From assembly GCA_032622095.1 (NCBI GenBank), contig CP136066.1, positions 144,241,559-144,305,558 of the forward strand: DNA of 64,000 nt. Direction: 5' to 3'. The translations under genes were made by a program, and so were the position numbers. Of the stretch, positions 45,098 to 55,382 are shown in pieces (positions within the stretch are counted from its first letter, which is position 1; the number at the start of each line of letters is the position of its first letter). The DNA comes from Siphonodentalium dalli (lineage: Eukaryota; Mollusca; Scaphopoda; Gadilida; Siphonodentaliidae). Below the pieces are notes generated by a model. It did not search any database. It saw only the letters and a list, made by a program, of their open reading frames with translations, and was not told where the DNA came from.

Positions 45098-45686
45098 CTA
45101 GCCGATGAGCCCGACGTTGTCCGGGCTATTCAAAAACCAAATTTCAAGTCGATAGCTCCACCCTTTTCCGCGATCTGGTCTGCGCGACCCGATAAAATTC
45201 GTATCCGCGGCAAGATACATTCACATAGCAAATTTCAAGTCGATACCTCCAGCCGTTTCCGAGATCTCGTCTGCGCATTCGCGAAGCTGGCGTCGCACGG
45301 GCTCGGCGACCCGATAAAATTCGTATCCGAGGCAAGATACATTCACATAGCAAATTTCAAGTCGATAGCTCCACCCGTTTCCGAGATCTGGTCTGCGCAT
45401 GCGCGAAGCTGGCGTCGCACGGGCTCGGCGACCCGATAAAATTCGTATCCGGGGCAAGATACATTCACATACCAAATTTCAAGTCGATAGCTCTACCCGT
45501 TTCCGAGATCTCGTCTGCGCATGCGCCAATACGACAACGTCGACCGCCTGGTCAAACTACACACACGTACCAAGTTTTGTCCCGATCGGTCGAGAATCGT
45601 AGATTTGTATAAATGACAGACAAACATACATACATACATACAGACAAACAGACAAACAAACAGAGGTCTTCAAAATATATATGAGA
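45098..45686 (-). mobile_element. Helitron array unit 5 (subfamily B, 589 bp)
   Basis: Carries about four internal units, one shortened, and a CATACATACATACATACAGA tract next to its 5' terminus. Abuts a subfamily A unit on the right. Confidence 0.9.
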
Positions 45687-46475
45687 CTAGCAGGTTAGCC
45701 CGCCACTGGCGCCATTCGTCCCATGGCTTTGTTCGAAAAAGCAATTGCAACAGGTTCCGAGACACTTGTGCTGCATTTGCAGCAAATTTCGGCAATAGTC
45801 AGAAACATGACAATTTATTTTTTGTTTTTCAATGAGTTAATTATTTTGTTTTTCAATGAGTTAATTGTGCTTTTTTAATTTTTTAATTGAATTTTTTGTT
45901 TTAAAATTTTACCCGATTTTTTTTTGGTTTTTCAAGGAGTTAATTGTGCCTTTTTAATTTAGTTTTTCAATTTTACCCGATTTTTTTTTTCAATGAACCC
46001 GTCCATGACACTTCCCGTATTTAGCAAGTTTGAGCTCAATCGGTTCGAGTCTATAAAGGACACACACATATATATATGACACTTCCCGTAGGTAGCAAGT
46101 TTGAGCTCAATCGGCATTCCCTGGAATTTCCCAGTCAATATTTAGCAAGTTTGAGCTCAATCGGTTCGAGTCTATAAAGGACACACTCATATATATGACA
46201 CTTCCCGTAGGTAGCAAGTTTGAGCTCAATCGGCATTCCCTGGAATTTCCCAGTCACCAACGCGGCGTAATTTTGGTACATATATAGAGACCAATTGTCC
46301 ATCGCGGCTGTCATGTGTAGTAAAGATGTCTTATAAGCCGACATTGCCGTGGGGATGCCCGTTCCTACACGCGTTTTCGATTCTATGAAGTACCCACATA
46401 TATACACACATACATATATATATAGCTATATATATATATATATATATATATACGGAAGTCTCAAAATATATAGTA
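45687..46475 (-). mobile_element. Helitron array unit 6 (subfamily A)
   Basis: The minus 3' end is CGGGCTAACCTGCTAG, preceded by a CGCCAGTGGCG hairpin. The interior has TTTTTGTTTTTCAATGAGTT blocks and repeated TAGCAAGTTTGAGCTCAATC plus TATAAAGGACACAC units. The 5' terminus (ACTATATATTTTGAGACTTC) has lost the first TCTA seen in unit 8. Confidence 0.85.
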
Positions 46476-47045
46476 CTAGCCGATGAGCCCGACGTTGTCC
46501 GGGCTATTCAAAAACCAATTTTCAAGTCGATAGCTCTACCCAGCCCGACGTTGTCCGGGCTATTCAAAAACCAAATTTCAAGTCGATAGCTGTACCCGTT
46601 TCCTAGATCTGGTCTGCGCATGCGCGAAGCTGGCGTCGCACGGGCTCGGCGACCCGATAGAATTCGTATCCGGGGCAAGATACATTCACATACCAAATTT
46701 CAAGTCGATAGCTCCACCCGTTTCCGAGATCTCGTCTGCGCATGCGCGAAGCTGGCGTCGCACGGGCTCGGCGACCCGATAAAATTCGTATCCGGGGCAA
46801 GATACATTCACATAGCAAATTTCAAGTCGATAGCTCCACCCGTTTCCGAGATCTCGTCTGCGCATGCGCGAAGCGGGCGCCGCACGGGCTCGCCAATACG
46901 ACAACGTTCACCGCCTGGTCAAACTACACACACGTACCAAGTTTCGTCCCGATCGGTCGAGAATCGTAGATTTGTATTAATGACAGACAGACAGACAGAC
47001 AGACAAACAAACATACAGACAGAGGTCTTCAAAATATATATGAGA
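46476..47045 (-). mobile_element. Helitron array unit 7 (subfamily B)
   Basis: Contains an internal duplicated 3' end (AGCCCGACGTTGTCCGGGCT occurs twice near 46488 and 46542), then three 122-bp units and a GACAGACAGACAGACAGACA tract. Ends at the TC|CTAG junction with unit 8. Confidence 0.9.
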
Positions 47046-48108
47046 CTAGCAGGTTAGCCCGCCACTGGCGGCATTCGTCCCATGGCTTTGTTCGAAAAAG
47101 CAATAGCAACAGGTTCCGAGACACTTGTGCTGCATTTGCAGCAAATTTCGGCAATAGTCAGAAACATGACAATTTTAATTTAATTTTTTGTTTTTCAATG
47201 AGTTAATTATTTTGTTTTTCAATGAGTTAATTGTGCTTTTTTAATTTTTTAATTTAATTTTTTGTTTTTCAATTTTACCCGATTTTTTTTTGTTTTTCAA
47301 GGAGTTAATTGTGCCTTTTTAATTTTGTTTTTCAATTTTACCCGATTTTTGTTTTGTTTTTCAATGAACCCGTCCATGACACTTCCCGTATTTAGCAAGT
47401 TTGAGCTCAATCGGTTCGAGTCTATAAAGGACACACACATATATATGACACCTCCCGCATGTAGCAAGTTTGAGCTCAATCGGCATTCCCTGGAATTTCC
47501 CAGTAAATATTTAGCAAGTTTGAGCTCAATCGGTTCGAGTCTATAAAGGACACACTCATATATATTTGCCGACTTTGCCGTGGGGATGCCCGTTCATACA
47601 CGCGTTTTCGATTCTATGAAGTACCCACATATTAATAGTAGATTGGCAGATTCCAGTAGCTTTATAACGGTATATCTGGGGAGAAATCTGATGCTATATT
47701 CGTGATTATCTGGGATGATTTCGGTATATACCAAAGGTATATACTGTAAAAACAAAGCGCACCATCCGTGCTCGCAGGGAATAAATTTCGAGCGATAACG
47801 TTTGCGTTCCCGTATAACTATGCAGATGCTAATAACGTTGAATGGGAAACAGACGCTCTTTATAGAGATGCGTCAAAAACAAACGCTCATTAAATAATCA
47901 CTTGATTAACCCACGCCGTGCCTTTGCAGTGATTTGAGATTGGAGAACGGGTGCTCTGAGCTTCTCTAAACCGCGACCACGGTCGTGTCGGTGTGATTTG
48001 ACACTTACATAGGAAGTTTGAGCTCAATATGTACACGCGTTTTGGATTCTATGAAGTACACACACACACACACACATATATACGAAGTCTCAAAATATAT
48101 AGTATAGA
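47046..48108 (-). mobile_element. Helitron array unit 8 (subfamily A)
   Basis: Same family as unit 6, with a perfect CCGCCACTGGCGG hairpin and a complete 5' start TCTATACTATATATTTTGAG on the minus strand. It includes about 450 bp (47630-48060) absent from unit 6, with two CGCTCTTTA-like words. Confidence 0.85.
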
Positions 48109-48873
48109 CTAGCCGATGAGCCCGACGTTGTCCGGGCTATTCAAAAACCAATTTTCAAGTCGATAGCTCTACCCAGCCCGACGTTGTCCGGGCTATTCAA
48201 AAACCAAATTTCAAGTCGATAGCTGTACCCGTTTCCTAGATCTGGTCTGCGCATGAGCGAAGCTGGCGTCGCATCGGCTCGGTGACCCGATAGAATTCGT
48301 ATCCGGGGCAAGATACATTCACATACCAAATTTCAAGTCGATAGCTCCACGTTGTCCAGGCTATTCAAAAACCGACTAAATTTGTATCCGGGGCAAGATA
48401 CATTCACATAGCAAATTTCAAGTCGATAGCTCCACCCGTTTCCGAGATCTGGTCTGCGCATGCGCGAAGCTGGCGTCGCACGGGCTCGGCGACCCGATAA
48501 AATTCTTATCCGGGGCAAGATACATTCACATACCAAATTTCAAGTCGATAGCTCCGCCCGTTTCCGAGATCTCGTCTGCGCATGCGCGAAGCTGACGTCG
48601 CACGGGCTCGGTGACCCGATGAAATTCGTATCCGGGGCAAGATACATTCACATAGCAAATTTCAAGTCGATAGCTCCACCCGTTTCCGAGATTTCGTCTG
48701 CGCATGCGCGAAGCGGGCGCCGCACGGGCTCGCCAATACGACAACGTTCACCGCCTGGTCAAACTACACTCACGTACCAAGTTTCGTCCCGATCGGTCGA
48801 GAATCGTAGATTTGTATTAATGACAGACAGACAAACAAACAAACAAACAGAGGTCTTCAAAATATATATGAGA
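48109..48873 (-). mobile_element. Helitron array unit 9 (subfamily B), outer 5' end
   Basis: Shares with unit 7 the duplicated 3' end and closely similar internal units, so units 6-7 and 8-9 form a duplicated A-B pair. The minus 5' terminus TCTCATATATATTTTGAAGA is next to A on the minus strand, completing the A|T target with the T beside unit 1. Confidence 0.9.
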
Positions 48874-49511
48874 TAACAGTGACAAGGTTCACAAGTCCGA
48901 TTTTGGGCCATAAACACACCATCTATCATATTCCTCATAGATTCTCAATATCGTTCAAATCAGTCACAATATATTTCAGTGTATCGTATTGACCATGAAA
49001 TTTCCTTTCTTTTGATGTATAACTCCATAATAGCAAACGAGGGGAAGTCGAGAGATCGTACCGAAAACTTGCAATGTGTACTTGAAATTTGGGAGTAAAA
49101 CGGGTCGTCAGTCTCCCTGTCCGCCTATAATATTCAATAATTCTAAAAAATTGTCAACTCAGCCAAAATATGCCCCAATGTATGTTATAGGGCATAACAT
49201 TTTCTTTCGTTTGATATATAACTTGGCAAGGTCTATTTAAGCGAAGTCGACATATCGTACGGGGAATTCGCAAGTTCGGCAATAATTATTGTGATTGTAA
49301 GAATTTAATTGGTATCCGTGTGCAATCACTACTTACCGGACAGGGAAACTGACGACGCTTGAATTATACATCAAAAGAAAAGAAATTACATGGCCAATAA
49401 GACACAATGAAATATATTGTGACTGAGAAGACATATTTTGAGAATCTATGAGGAATATGATAGATGGTGTGTTTTTCTTAAAATCGGACTTGTGAACTTT
49501 GTCACTGTTAT
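48874..49511. mobile_element. Foldback element with ~150-bp arms (TAACAGTGACAAGGTTCACA)
   Basis: TAACAGTGACAAGGTTCACA, CCATCTATCATATTCCTCAT and TTTCCTTTCTTTTGATGTAT on the left are mirrored on the right (ATACATCAAAAGAAAAGAAA, ATGAGGAATATGATAGATGG, TTGTGAACTTTGTCACTGTT). It directly abuts the Helitron array. Confidence 0.85.
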
Positions 49512-49559
49512 AGTATGGTATATCTGGTATTTATCCCCAGGGGCCTGTGTTTAAACCCA

Positions 49560-50090
49560 TGCAAATCAGAACGCACTGCAGTAAATTCTTGGTGGGGTCA
49601 CGGTGTAACAGATTATATACGCTGATAAAAACCCTGGTGAAACGGGATATATACTCTTGTACCACCTCTTTAAAAATCACTTCTTTGTGGAAAAAAAACG
49701 CTCTTTAAAAAGGCGCTCTTTATTTTTCATTTCTGTTATTTAGTCAATAAAGATTTCTTTAAAAAAAAAGAGTCGTCAGTTACTTCAAAATCTGACTGGT
49801 ATTAATGTTATGTGACAGCTAATAACACAGCCTGTGATATCGAACGAGGTGAGGTAATACCATACAATAATATGCAAGTAGTAAAAGGGGAATGATAGTT
49901 TGAATCTCAGTATTATTTCTAGACTGACGTCTGGTATGTTGTCCTTGGAGCAGTTCAAACTTTATTTAAGTCTACACTTTCACACTGAGCCAACGTGTGG
50001 GTGGGTTATGTTTATAGATTTTTTTTTGTATATTTAAATCCAAAATGGGAACAACTCTGCAACGCTGAGTCCAATCAATCTAAACATTGC
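49560..50090. repeat. Segmental duplicate of 28850-29490
   Basis: Shares GGTGAAACGGGATATA, GTACCACCTCTTTAAAAATC, the paired CGCTCTTTAAAA words and GTCTGGTATGTTGTCCTTGG with the segment 20.7 kb to the left. Confidence 0.85.
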
Positions 50091-50793
50091 TGGTACATAG
50101 GCTCCCATATTGGTTAATTTTTTGTATGTAATGGTAATACACCAGGTTTTTACCAGATTAAATCATTTTTGTTACCTAACTTTACCATATTTTACCGGAG
50201 CAGAGCCTGGTATACCATGTTTTGCATGGCTTTTACTCGAGTGTTTTACAATCGCATAATCGATAACTCTATTTCACAATAGCACATTACTCATTACAAA
50301 ATCATATGCTGTTAGTTAATCAGTGAAAAACAAATGTATGCGGTGTCATACTCAAAAGTGAACAGAATGGGGCAAGAATATTCTTATAAATAAGTCAGCT
50401 AATCCAGCTGATTTTTTTATATTATTTAGGCCATAACATCGCGGACGCGTCACGAAAAGTCACCTAAAATCCGAGTTGAGCTTTCTGAGTTGGATCGGTT
50501 ACGTATCGTTTTTCCGAAGACCCATAACTCCGAAGGTCCGATTCTCCGAAGGTCAGATTCTCCGACGCCCCGATTCTCCGAAAGCCCATAACTCCGAAGT
50601 ACCGATTCTCCGAAATCCCATAACTCCGAAGACCCATAACTCCGAAAGCCCATAACTCCGAAGGCATATAACTCCGAACGCCCATAACTCCGAAAGTCTA
50701 TAACTCCGAAGGGCCGATTCTCTGAAGGTCCGATTCTCCGAAGGTCCGATTCTCCGAAGATCATGTTTTATCGCTTATTAAATAGTGTACAGT

Positions 50794-51082
50794 CCAGTGG
50801 CGGGGTCAATGGGGCCCTAGAGAAGACCGCCCCCAAAAAACGTGTCAAATGTCATGTAAACGTCAGGAAATCCCTCCTAGGCATTCAAATATTCACAGTG
50901 TTCCTGCCCAGGGGAGCCCCCGGACCAACGATTGGGGGCGACCCCTCCCATGTATGCGCTCCCCAAATCAGGCCTTCGTGATATGCTTTCGGCATATCAT
51001 ATGCATGATATATCCCCCACATATTCCCCACATATGCTAATTAATGTGCACCCCTAAATGGGAACCCTGGCTCCGCCACTGG
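50794..51082. mobile_element. Inner TIR element (CCAGTGGCGG), copy 1
   Basis: CCAGTGGCGGGGTCAATGGG at the left and GGAACCCTGGCTCCGCCACT-GG at the right. Lies within the FB-like element. CAGTGGCG termini occur in several DNA transposon groups, so the superfamily is open. Confidence 0.65.
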
Positions 51083-51236
51083 TGTGCACCGGGTATATTA
51101 TAACGAAACGCTGCAAGAATGTCAGAGTAGCCTAACATGCACAGGGGCGACAAGTTCTTCCCCGTTCACCCCTGTACATTTTACTCTGGCATCTCATGGG
51201 CCAACGTAACGTTATAGTATCTGCATGGTGTATAGT

Positions 51237-51428
51237 CAGTGGCGGGCCAGGATTCCCATTTAGGTGGGGGCAGTAAGAAAGTTTGAATATTTTGATGCCC
51301 CATGAACGATTTCCGGGCGTTTACATGACATTGGACATGTTTTGGTAGGGGCCCATATTGTCTGAACTAGCAAGTAGAGGTTTAATGGGGGCAGTGGGAA
51401 TTTTGGGACCCCTTGGCTTCGCCACTGG
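51237..51428. mobile_element. Inner TIR element (CAGTGGCGG), copy 2
   Basis: CAGTGGCGGGCCAGGATTCC and GGACCCCTTGGCTTCGCCAC-TGG as inverted ends of a 192-bp piece, next to copy 1 and inside the FB-like arms. Confidence 0.65.
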
Positions 51429-51779
51429 ACTGTACACTATTTAGTAAACGATAATACCCCGATAAAACAAAATCTTCGGAGAATCGGATCTTCGGAGAAT
51501 CGGACCTTCGGAGTTATGGGCCGTCGGAGAATCGGGCCTTCGGAGTTATAGGTCTTCGGAGTTATAGGTCTTCGGAGAATCGGCCCTTCGGAGTTATGGG
51601 CTTTCGGAGAATCGGAGTTATGGGCCGTCGGAGAATCGGGTCTTCGAAGTTATGGGCCGTCGGAGAATCGGGTCTTCGGAATTGTGGGCCGTCGGAGAAT
51701 CGGGTCTTCGGAGTTGTGGGCCTTCGTAGTAATAGGTCTTCGGAAAACCGGTCTGACACCGTTGGATCATTTTTTCCAT

Positions 51780-52290
51780 ATAATTAAAATATATATATAT
51801 TTTTCACAATCATGGAAATAATTGGATGCTGTACAAAATTTTCAGCCGAAACGTATACAAAGAGCACTCAATATTGTTCGATACACATTTCTAGAACCAA
51901 AGACACCCATTCAGTCAAAGGGAAACTTCGAATGAATTTCGCATATATGGATATGAAATAAAACACTGAGCCAAAATACTGACGATTTTGAAGGCAAACT
52001 GTTGTATTCGATGTCGGATTTCACGGGCTTCTCAAAACATAGACGCAAGCTATCTATTTTAAAAACTGCACAGACACCACTCAGTCGCTATAATGGGCAG
52101 AATTAGCGAGTACGCATATCATAAGTGGTCAAAACTTGTAAAAACATAACCCTACCCCCAAAACTGGTTGTCAACTATCTGGTCGTATCTTGCTCTTCTA
52201 TTTTGTCTAATATAGTCATATGCATTACGCAGTTATACCAGTCTATGAGAAATATGAGTACGAGAGCGAATATAGTGACACGATCAGAAT
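51780..52290. other. Unassigned intronic stretch
   Basis: AT-rich, no exon or repeat recognised. Confidence 0.35.
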
Positions 52291-52291
52291 A

Positions 52292-52350
52292 ATGACAAAC
52301 AGACAGACAAACAGACAGACAGACAGAGGTCTTCAAAAATATATATGAGA
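52292..52350 (-). mobile_element. Isolated Helitron 5' end (subfamily B)
   Basis: The minus strand starts TCTCATATATATTTTTGAAG and the CTGTCTGTCTGTTTG tract, followed by unrelated sequence. A truncated insertion or an excised/decayed copy. Confidence 0.75.
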
Positions 52351-52415
52351 TTTGAAAACATTGTATTATCAACTTAACCAGTGTAATAAACTTAGGACAT
52401 ATTGTTTTTGTTGAG

Positions 52416-52613
52416 TTGCCAACGCGTTTTGTCATCTGGAGTGCAGTAAAAATCAGTATTATTTTCAATGCAAGTGGAATAACTCTATATATTAAAGATA
52501 GAGTTCTTCCCCTTCCATTGAAAAAGTTTGAATTCTGTTCCATTCTGGGATCCAGAGGGGGAAGTCATTCTATGATTTCAGCAGTTTTCTATTTATCTGT
52601 GGGCAGCTTCTGA
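52416..52613 (+). other. Unassigned 65-codon open frame
   Basis: No ATG start. It reads protein-like text (ITLYIKDRVLPLPLKKFEFC) to TGA but has no recognisable domain and no clean acceptor. It may be a decayed exon or transposon fragment. Confidence 0.2.
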
Positions 52614-52764
52614 GACACATATGTTTCAAATAGTGATGAATTCTAGTATTTTAATCATATTTTATGGCATATATTGTTATTAAAACCGTATATATCAAGT
52701 CAGTATAAAAATATTAATCGGCGACTCGAAAATTATGTGGGCCTTTAAGCCATCGAAAACCAAA

Positions 52765-52845
52765 ATATCACCTATGATAATAACCGTTTATGTTTACATG
52801 TTTGGAATAAAATTTGGAAAATCCAAGAAATAGATACACCACGCA
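52765..52845. repeat. Dispersed repeat, partner of 42830
   Basis: CCTATGATAATAACCGTTTA and AAATCCAAGAAATAGATACA match the segment near 42.85 kb. Confidence 0.75.
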
Positions 52846-53554
52846 TCTATAACAGTATGGGCCATTGTCGCTTCTTCAAATTAGTAAGTATATCTTCAAA
52901 CTTTAGTAACGTACATGTAGCTACATCTGTTTTCAGATCGACAATGTATATGATCAACCCCCCGTGATAAAGTTTTCATGCCGAATTGCTTATTTGTTAT
53001 GATGTTTGCCATGGGAGAGCCTGTACAAAAGTTGTAACTATAAGAATATGTTCATACAGTCGCAAATTTGCCAGGCATTATTTTGCAGTCATTTCGGTAT
53101 AGAAAGCTACAATGTGCCAGGAGCTGAATGCAAAAATGCTTATTAAATACACCTGGACCACAGCTAATTATACCTGAGAAGTAAAAAGATTGTAGTTACA
53201 CTAGCAGCGATGCTATCGAAATTTGCCTGTAAATAGCATGCAATTATCTCGCAAGAATCAACCATACAAGTATTTTAAGACAATATGTTAGTAGCACCGT
53301 TAGATGTGAAACTATCGAAATTTTACTTTCCATGTCGATAGCTTCGGTAAATATACATTTTATATGCATGTTCCGTTCATATTCTGGCACCTTAGGGGTA
53401 TCTATGAGAAAATACCTGCACAAAATGCCGTGCAAACTTGCCAGTGTATGAACCTAAGTGTCTGCTTCAAACCTGGTAATAACAAGTATTGCTAAGCTAA
53501 ATTCTTTTAAAAATCTAATTTGTTTTGGTAGAGTTAACGTATATATATATATAC

Positions 53555-53690
53555 ATCTAGTTGGTTATTGGCGGTTTCAAATGGGAAATTTAAACGTACA
53601 TGGCCCATTTTGAACATAAAAATGTGTATAACGTGCGTAATTTGTCAGTAGGGACAATATGGGTCGAAAATACACGATTTCAAAATGGCC
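53555..53690 (-). repeat. Inverted partner of the 25484 repeat
   Basis: GGTTATTGGCGGTTTCAAAT, TTGAACATAAAAATGTGTAT and CAGTAGGGACAATATGGGTC are the reverse complement of 25484-25610. Confidence 0.75.
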
Positions 53691-53884
53691 ATAGAGATGA
53701 CATAGAATTGATGCCCCCACAGGTATAGCTGCATTTGGAGTAACACCTTATAATTAACTAGATCAGTATAATTATGAAATGATGTTTTGATTATATATAT
53801 ACCTGCATGATTTGACCATGCACAACCTGTATAGCTTATGCTCTCCATCATCTTAATCAGAATCTCACTTACAAAAGTGTTCAC

Positions 53885-54155
53885 ATAATAAGCGAGACAA
53901 CCGAGTCGCGGCCGTATTGGATTAATCCAGCTCCGTTCCGTGGTTTCAGAGATTCATCCTGCCCCGGTTCCATGGCTTTAGTGCTACATGTCAATGTTCT
54001 GGAGTAGCATTTCAATATATAGAGCGTTTGAATATTCATGAATTCCATATATGGAAATGCTACTCCAGAAGTTTGACCTGTAGCACTAAAACCACGGAAC
54101 AGTGCCTGCATGGTGGATTCAATATGGACGCGAGTTAGTGATAGGGTGTATTATG
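53885..54155. mobile_element. Foldback MITE, 'ACTGAGTCGCGGCC' family, copy 6
   Basis: AATAAGCGAGACAACCGAGT and CGCGGCCGTATTGGATTAAT lead to the core TATTCATGAATTCCATATAT and mirrored TTTGACCTGTAGCACTAAAA. The left arm has the extra CCGTGGTTTCAGAGATTCAT duplication shared with copy 1. In intron 3 of the PAN/TSP1 gene. Confidence 0.85.
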
Positions 54156-54285
54156 CGCGTCCGCATGGGCGGCACGCCTTCCGCATTACACATATATAGT
54201 TTGTAAACATAAAGTCTCGTGATATATAATAATAGAAGTGTCTGGGCAACCGATAAATTCAAGTTTATTACTGGTGTGTCAATAC

Positions 54286-54453
54286 CTGGGCATGGTTGTT
54301 GGCTGCATGCTGTAGTTTCATTACTTGATCCTGGACAGACATTTCCTCCATTAGCAGGCATGGGGTTATCACAATTCCTCTTCCTCACACGTGACCCGGC
54401 TCCGCAGGAAACATCGCAAGGCGCATCGATCCAGGCTGACCAGGCTCCGTTCA
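54286..54453 (-). CDS. PAN/TSP1 gene, exon 3: first TSP1 repeat
   Basis: Bounded by ATGTTGATAG| and CCAG|GTATTG, phase 1-1, 168 nt (56 codons). Reads NGAWSAWIDAPCDVSCGAGS, then RVRKRNCDNPMPANGGNVCP and ETTACSQQPCP. WSAW, CDVSCG (fits the POFUT2 pattern), the basic RVRKR strand before the third cysteine, and six cysteines identify a TSP1 repeat. SNET is a possible N-glycosylation site. It is more diverged from exons 4 and 5 than they are from each other, so it is an older unit. The acceptor is moderate; the phase fit with exons 2 and 4 supports it. Confidence 0.92.
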
Positions 54454-54583
54454 CTATCAACATAGATGGACAAAAGTAGCTGATAAATGATGTTCCATTA
54501 TCCTGGAGATTATAGAGTGGCAAGAAAAGGCGGTAATAGTTGAACCAATTTATCGGCAAATTCCTCTTTCTGAAACATATACT

Positions 54584-54756
54584 TCATCATCATCATCATC
54601 ATCATGCATCATCACCGCCATCGGCGGCGTTATATAATATCTCGTCAAGAACAACAAAACAAAACAACAAAACGACGACAACAACAACTACAACTGTCGT
54701 GGTCGTTGTCGTAGTCCTCGTCGTCATCGTCGTCGTCATCTTCGTCGACTATTATA
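54584..54756. repeat. CAT and CGT/ACA trinucleotide tracts
   Basis: (CAT)n around 54584-54605, an ACAACAAAACAAAAC tract at 54649-54690, and GTCGTCGTCATC-type repeats to 54756. These produce low-complexity frames (poly-His, poly-Val, poly-Asp) that are not coding. Confidence 0.85.
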
Positions 54757-55339
54757 TATAGAACACCAGTAACAGGCCAATAAAGAACATGTTCGCGGGT
54801 TATTTTACTCATGCACTCTCCGGTTCTTGTGGAGTGAGAATTCAATCCCGCGAATATATGATACCACGCAGTGTCCATGGGCCAATTCTCGTGTTCAATT
54901 CTTCAAGAATATGTTCTTGGTGTTCAGTATTCCAAATATTCCGCCGATTGCGACGAACAACCAAGAACGAGAATTTTAATACACCATAAGTGCTGATAGT
55001 TTCTATTTCACATACACATATACAAAATATATACAATTGTGTATGTGTCTCAAATTGTGAGAGGTAATTAACAGTAAGGTGGCCATGCAATGAGAGCTTC
55101 TATATATGATTTAGTATGAACGAACCCATGTTTGTCTCGTTTTTGAGAAAATTTACCAATTTTCGCTGGAAATTTGGAAAAAAATACAAAGACAATTGAA
55201 TGTATTTAGAAACAGTCAGGGGCAGCCACCTCCCATGAACTAATAATGCATCGAGCAGACATTACAACAAACTCAGCTGAGTACACGAGGTGACATAGAG
55301 GTGGTATAAAGATGTAAAATACTATAAACCAATGTATAC

Positions 55340-55382
55340 CTGGAAAACAGTCCAAACCTTCTTTGCCGTTTTTCTTGACGAA
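55340..55382 (-). CDS. PAN/TSP1 gene, exon 2: end of the PAN domain and linker (43 nt)
   Basis: Bounded by TTTGTTATTCACAG| and CCAG|GTATAC. Enters in phase 0 (as exon 1 leaves) and exits in phase 1 (as the TSP1 exon requires), so it converts the reading frame phase between them. Residues FVKKNGKEGLDCFP plausibly supply the last strand of the PAN domain and the linker before NGAWSAW. The exact phase fit is the main support. A second 43-nt candidate with the same phases lies at 61659-61617. Confidence 0.7.

Larger units (their letters stand above)
50489..51766. mobile_element. Foldback (FB-like) element with 16-bp subrepeat arms
   Basis: The left arm (50521-50760) is about 15 tandem 16-mers of the types CCCATAACTCCGAAGG and CCGATTCTCCGAAGGT. 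The right arm (51477-51740) is the same text inverted (CTTCGGAGAATCGGGC, CTTCGGAGTTATGGGC). Terminal arms made of tandem subrepeats are characteristic of Drosophila FB and Galileo elements; extension to this lineage is inference. Next inside, TTAAATAGTGTACAGTC and GACTGTACACTATTTAG form a second inverted pair. Confidence 0.85.

Noticed and set aside
50450-50764. Repetitive frames FGVMGFRSYGSSEL and similar
   Set aside because: Translation of the 16-bp subrepeat arm of the foldback element.
54540-54878. Frames rich in His, Val and Asp
   Set aside because: Trinucleotide repeats (CAT, CGT, GTC) translated; low complexity.
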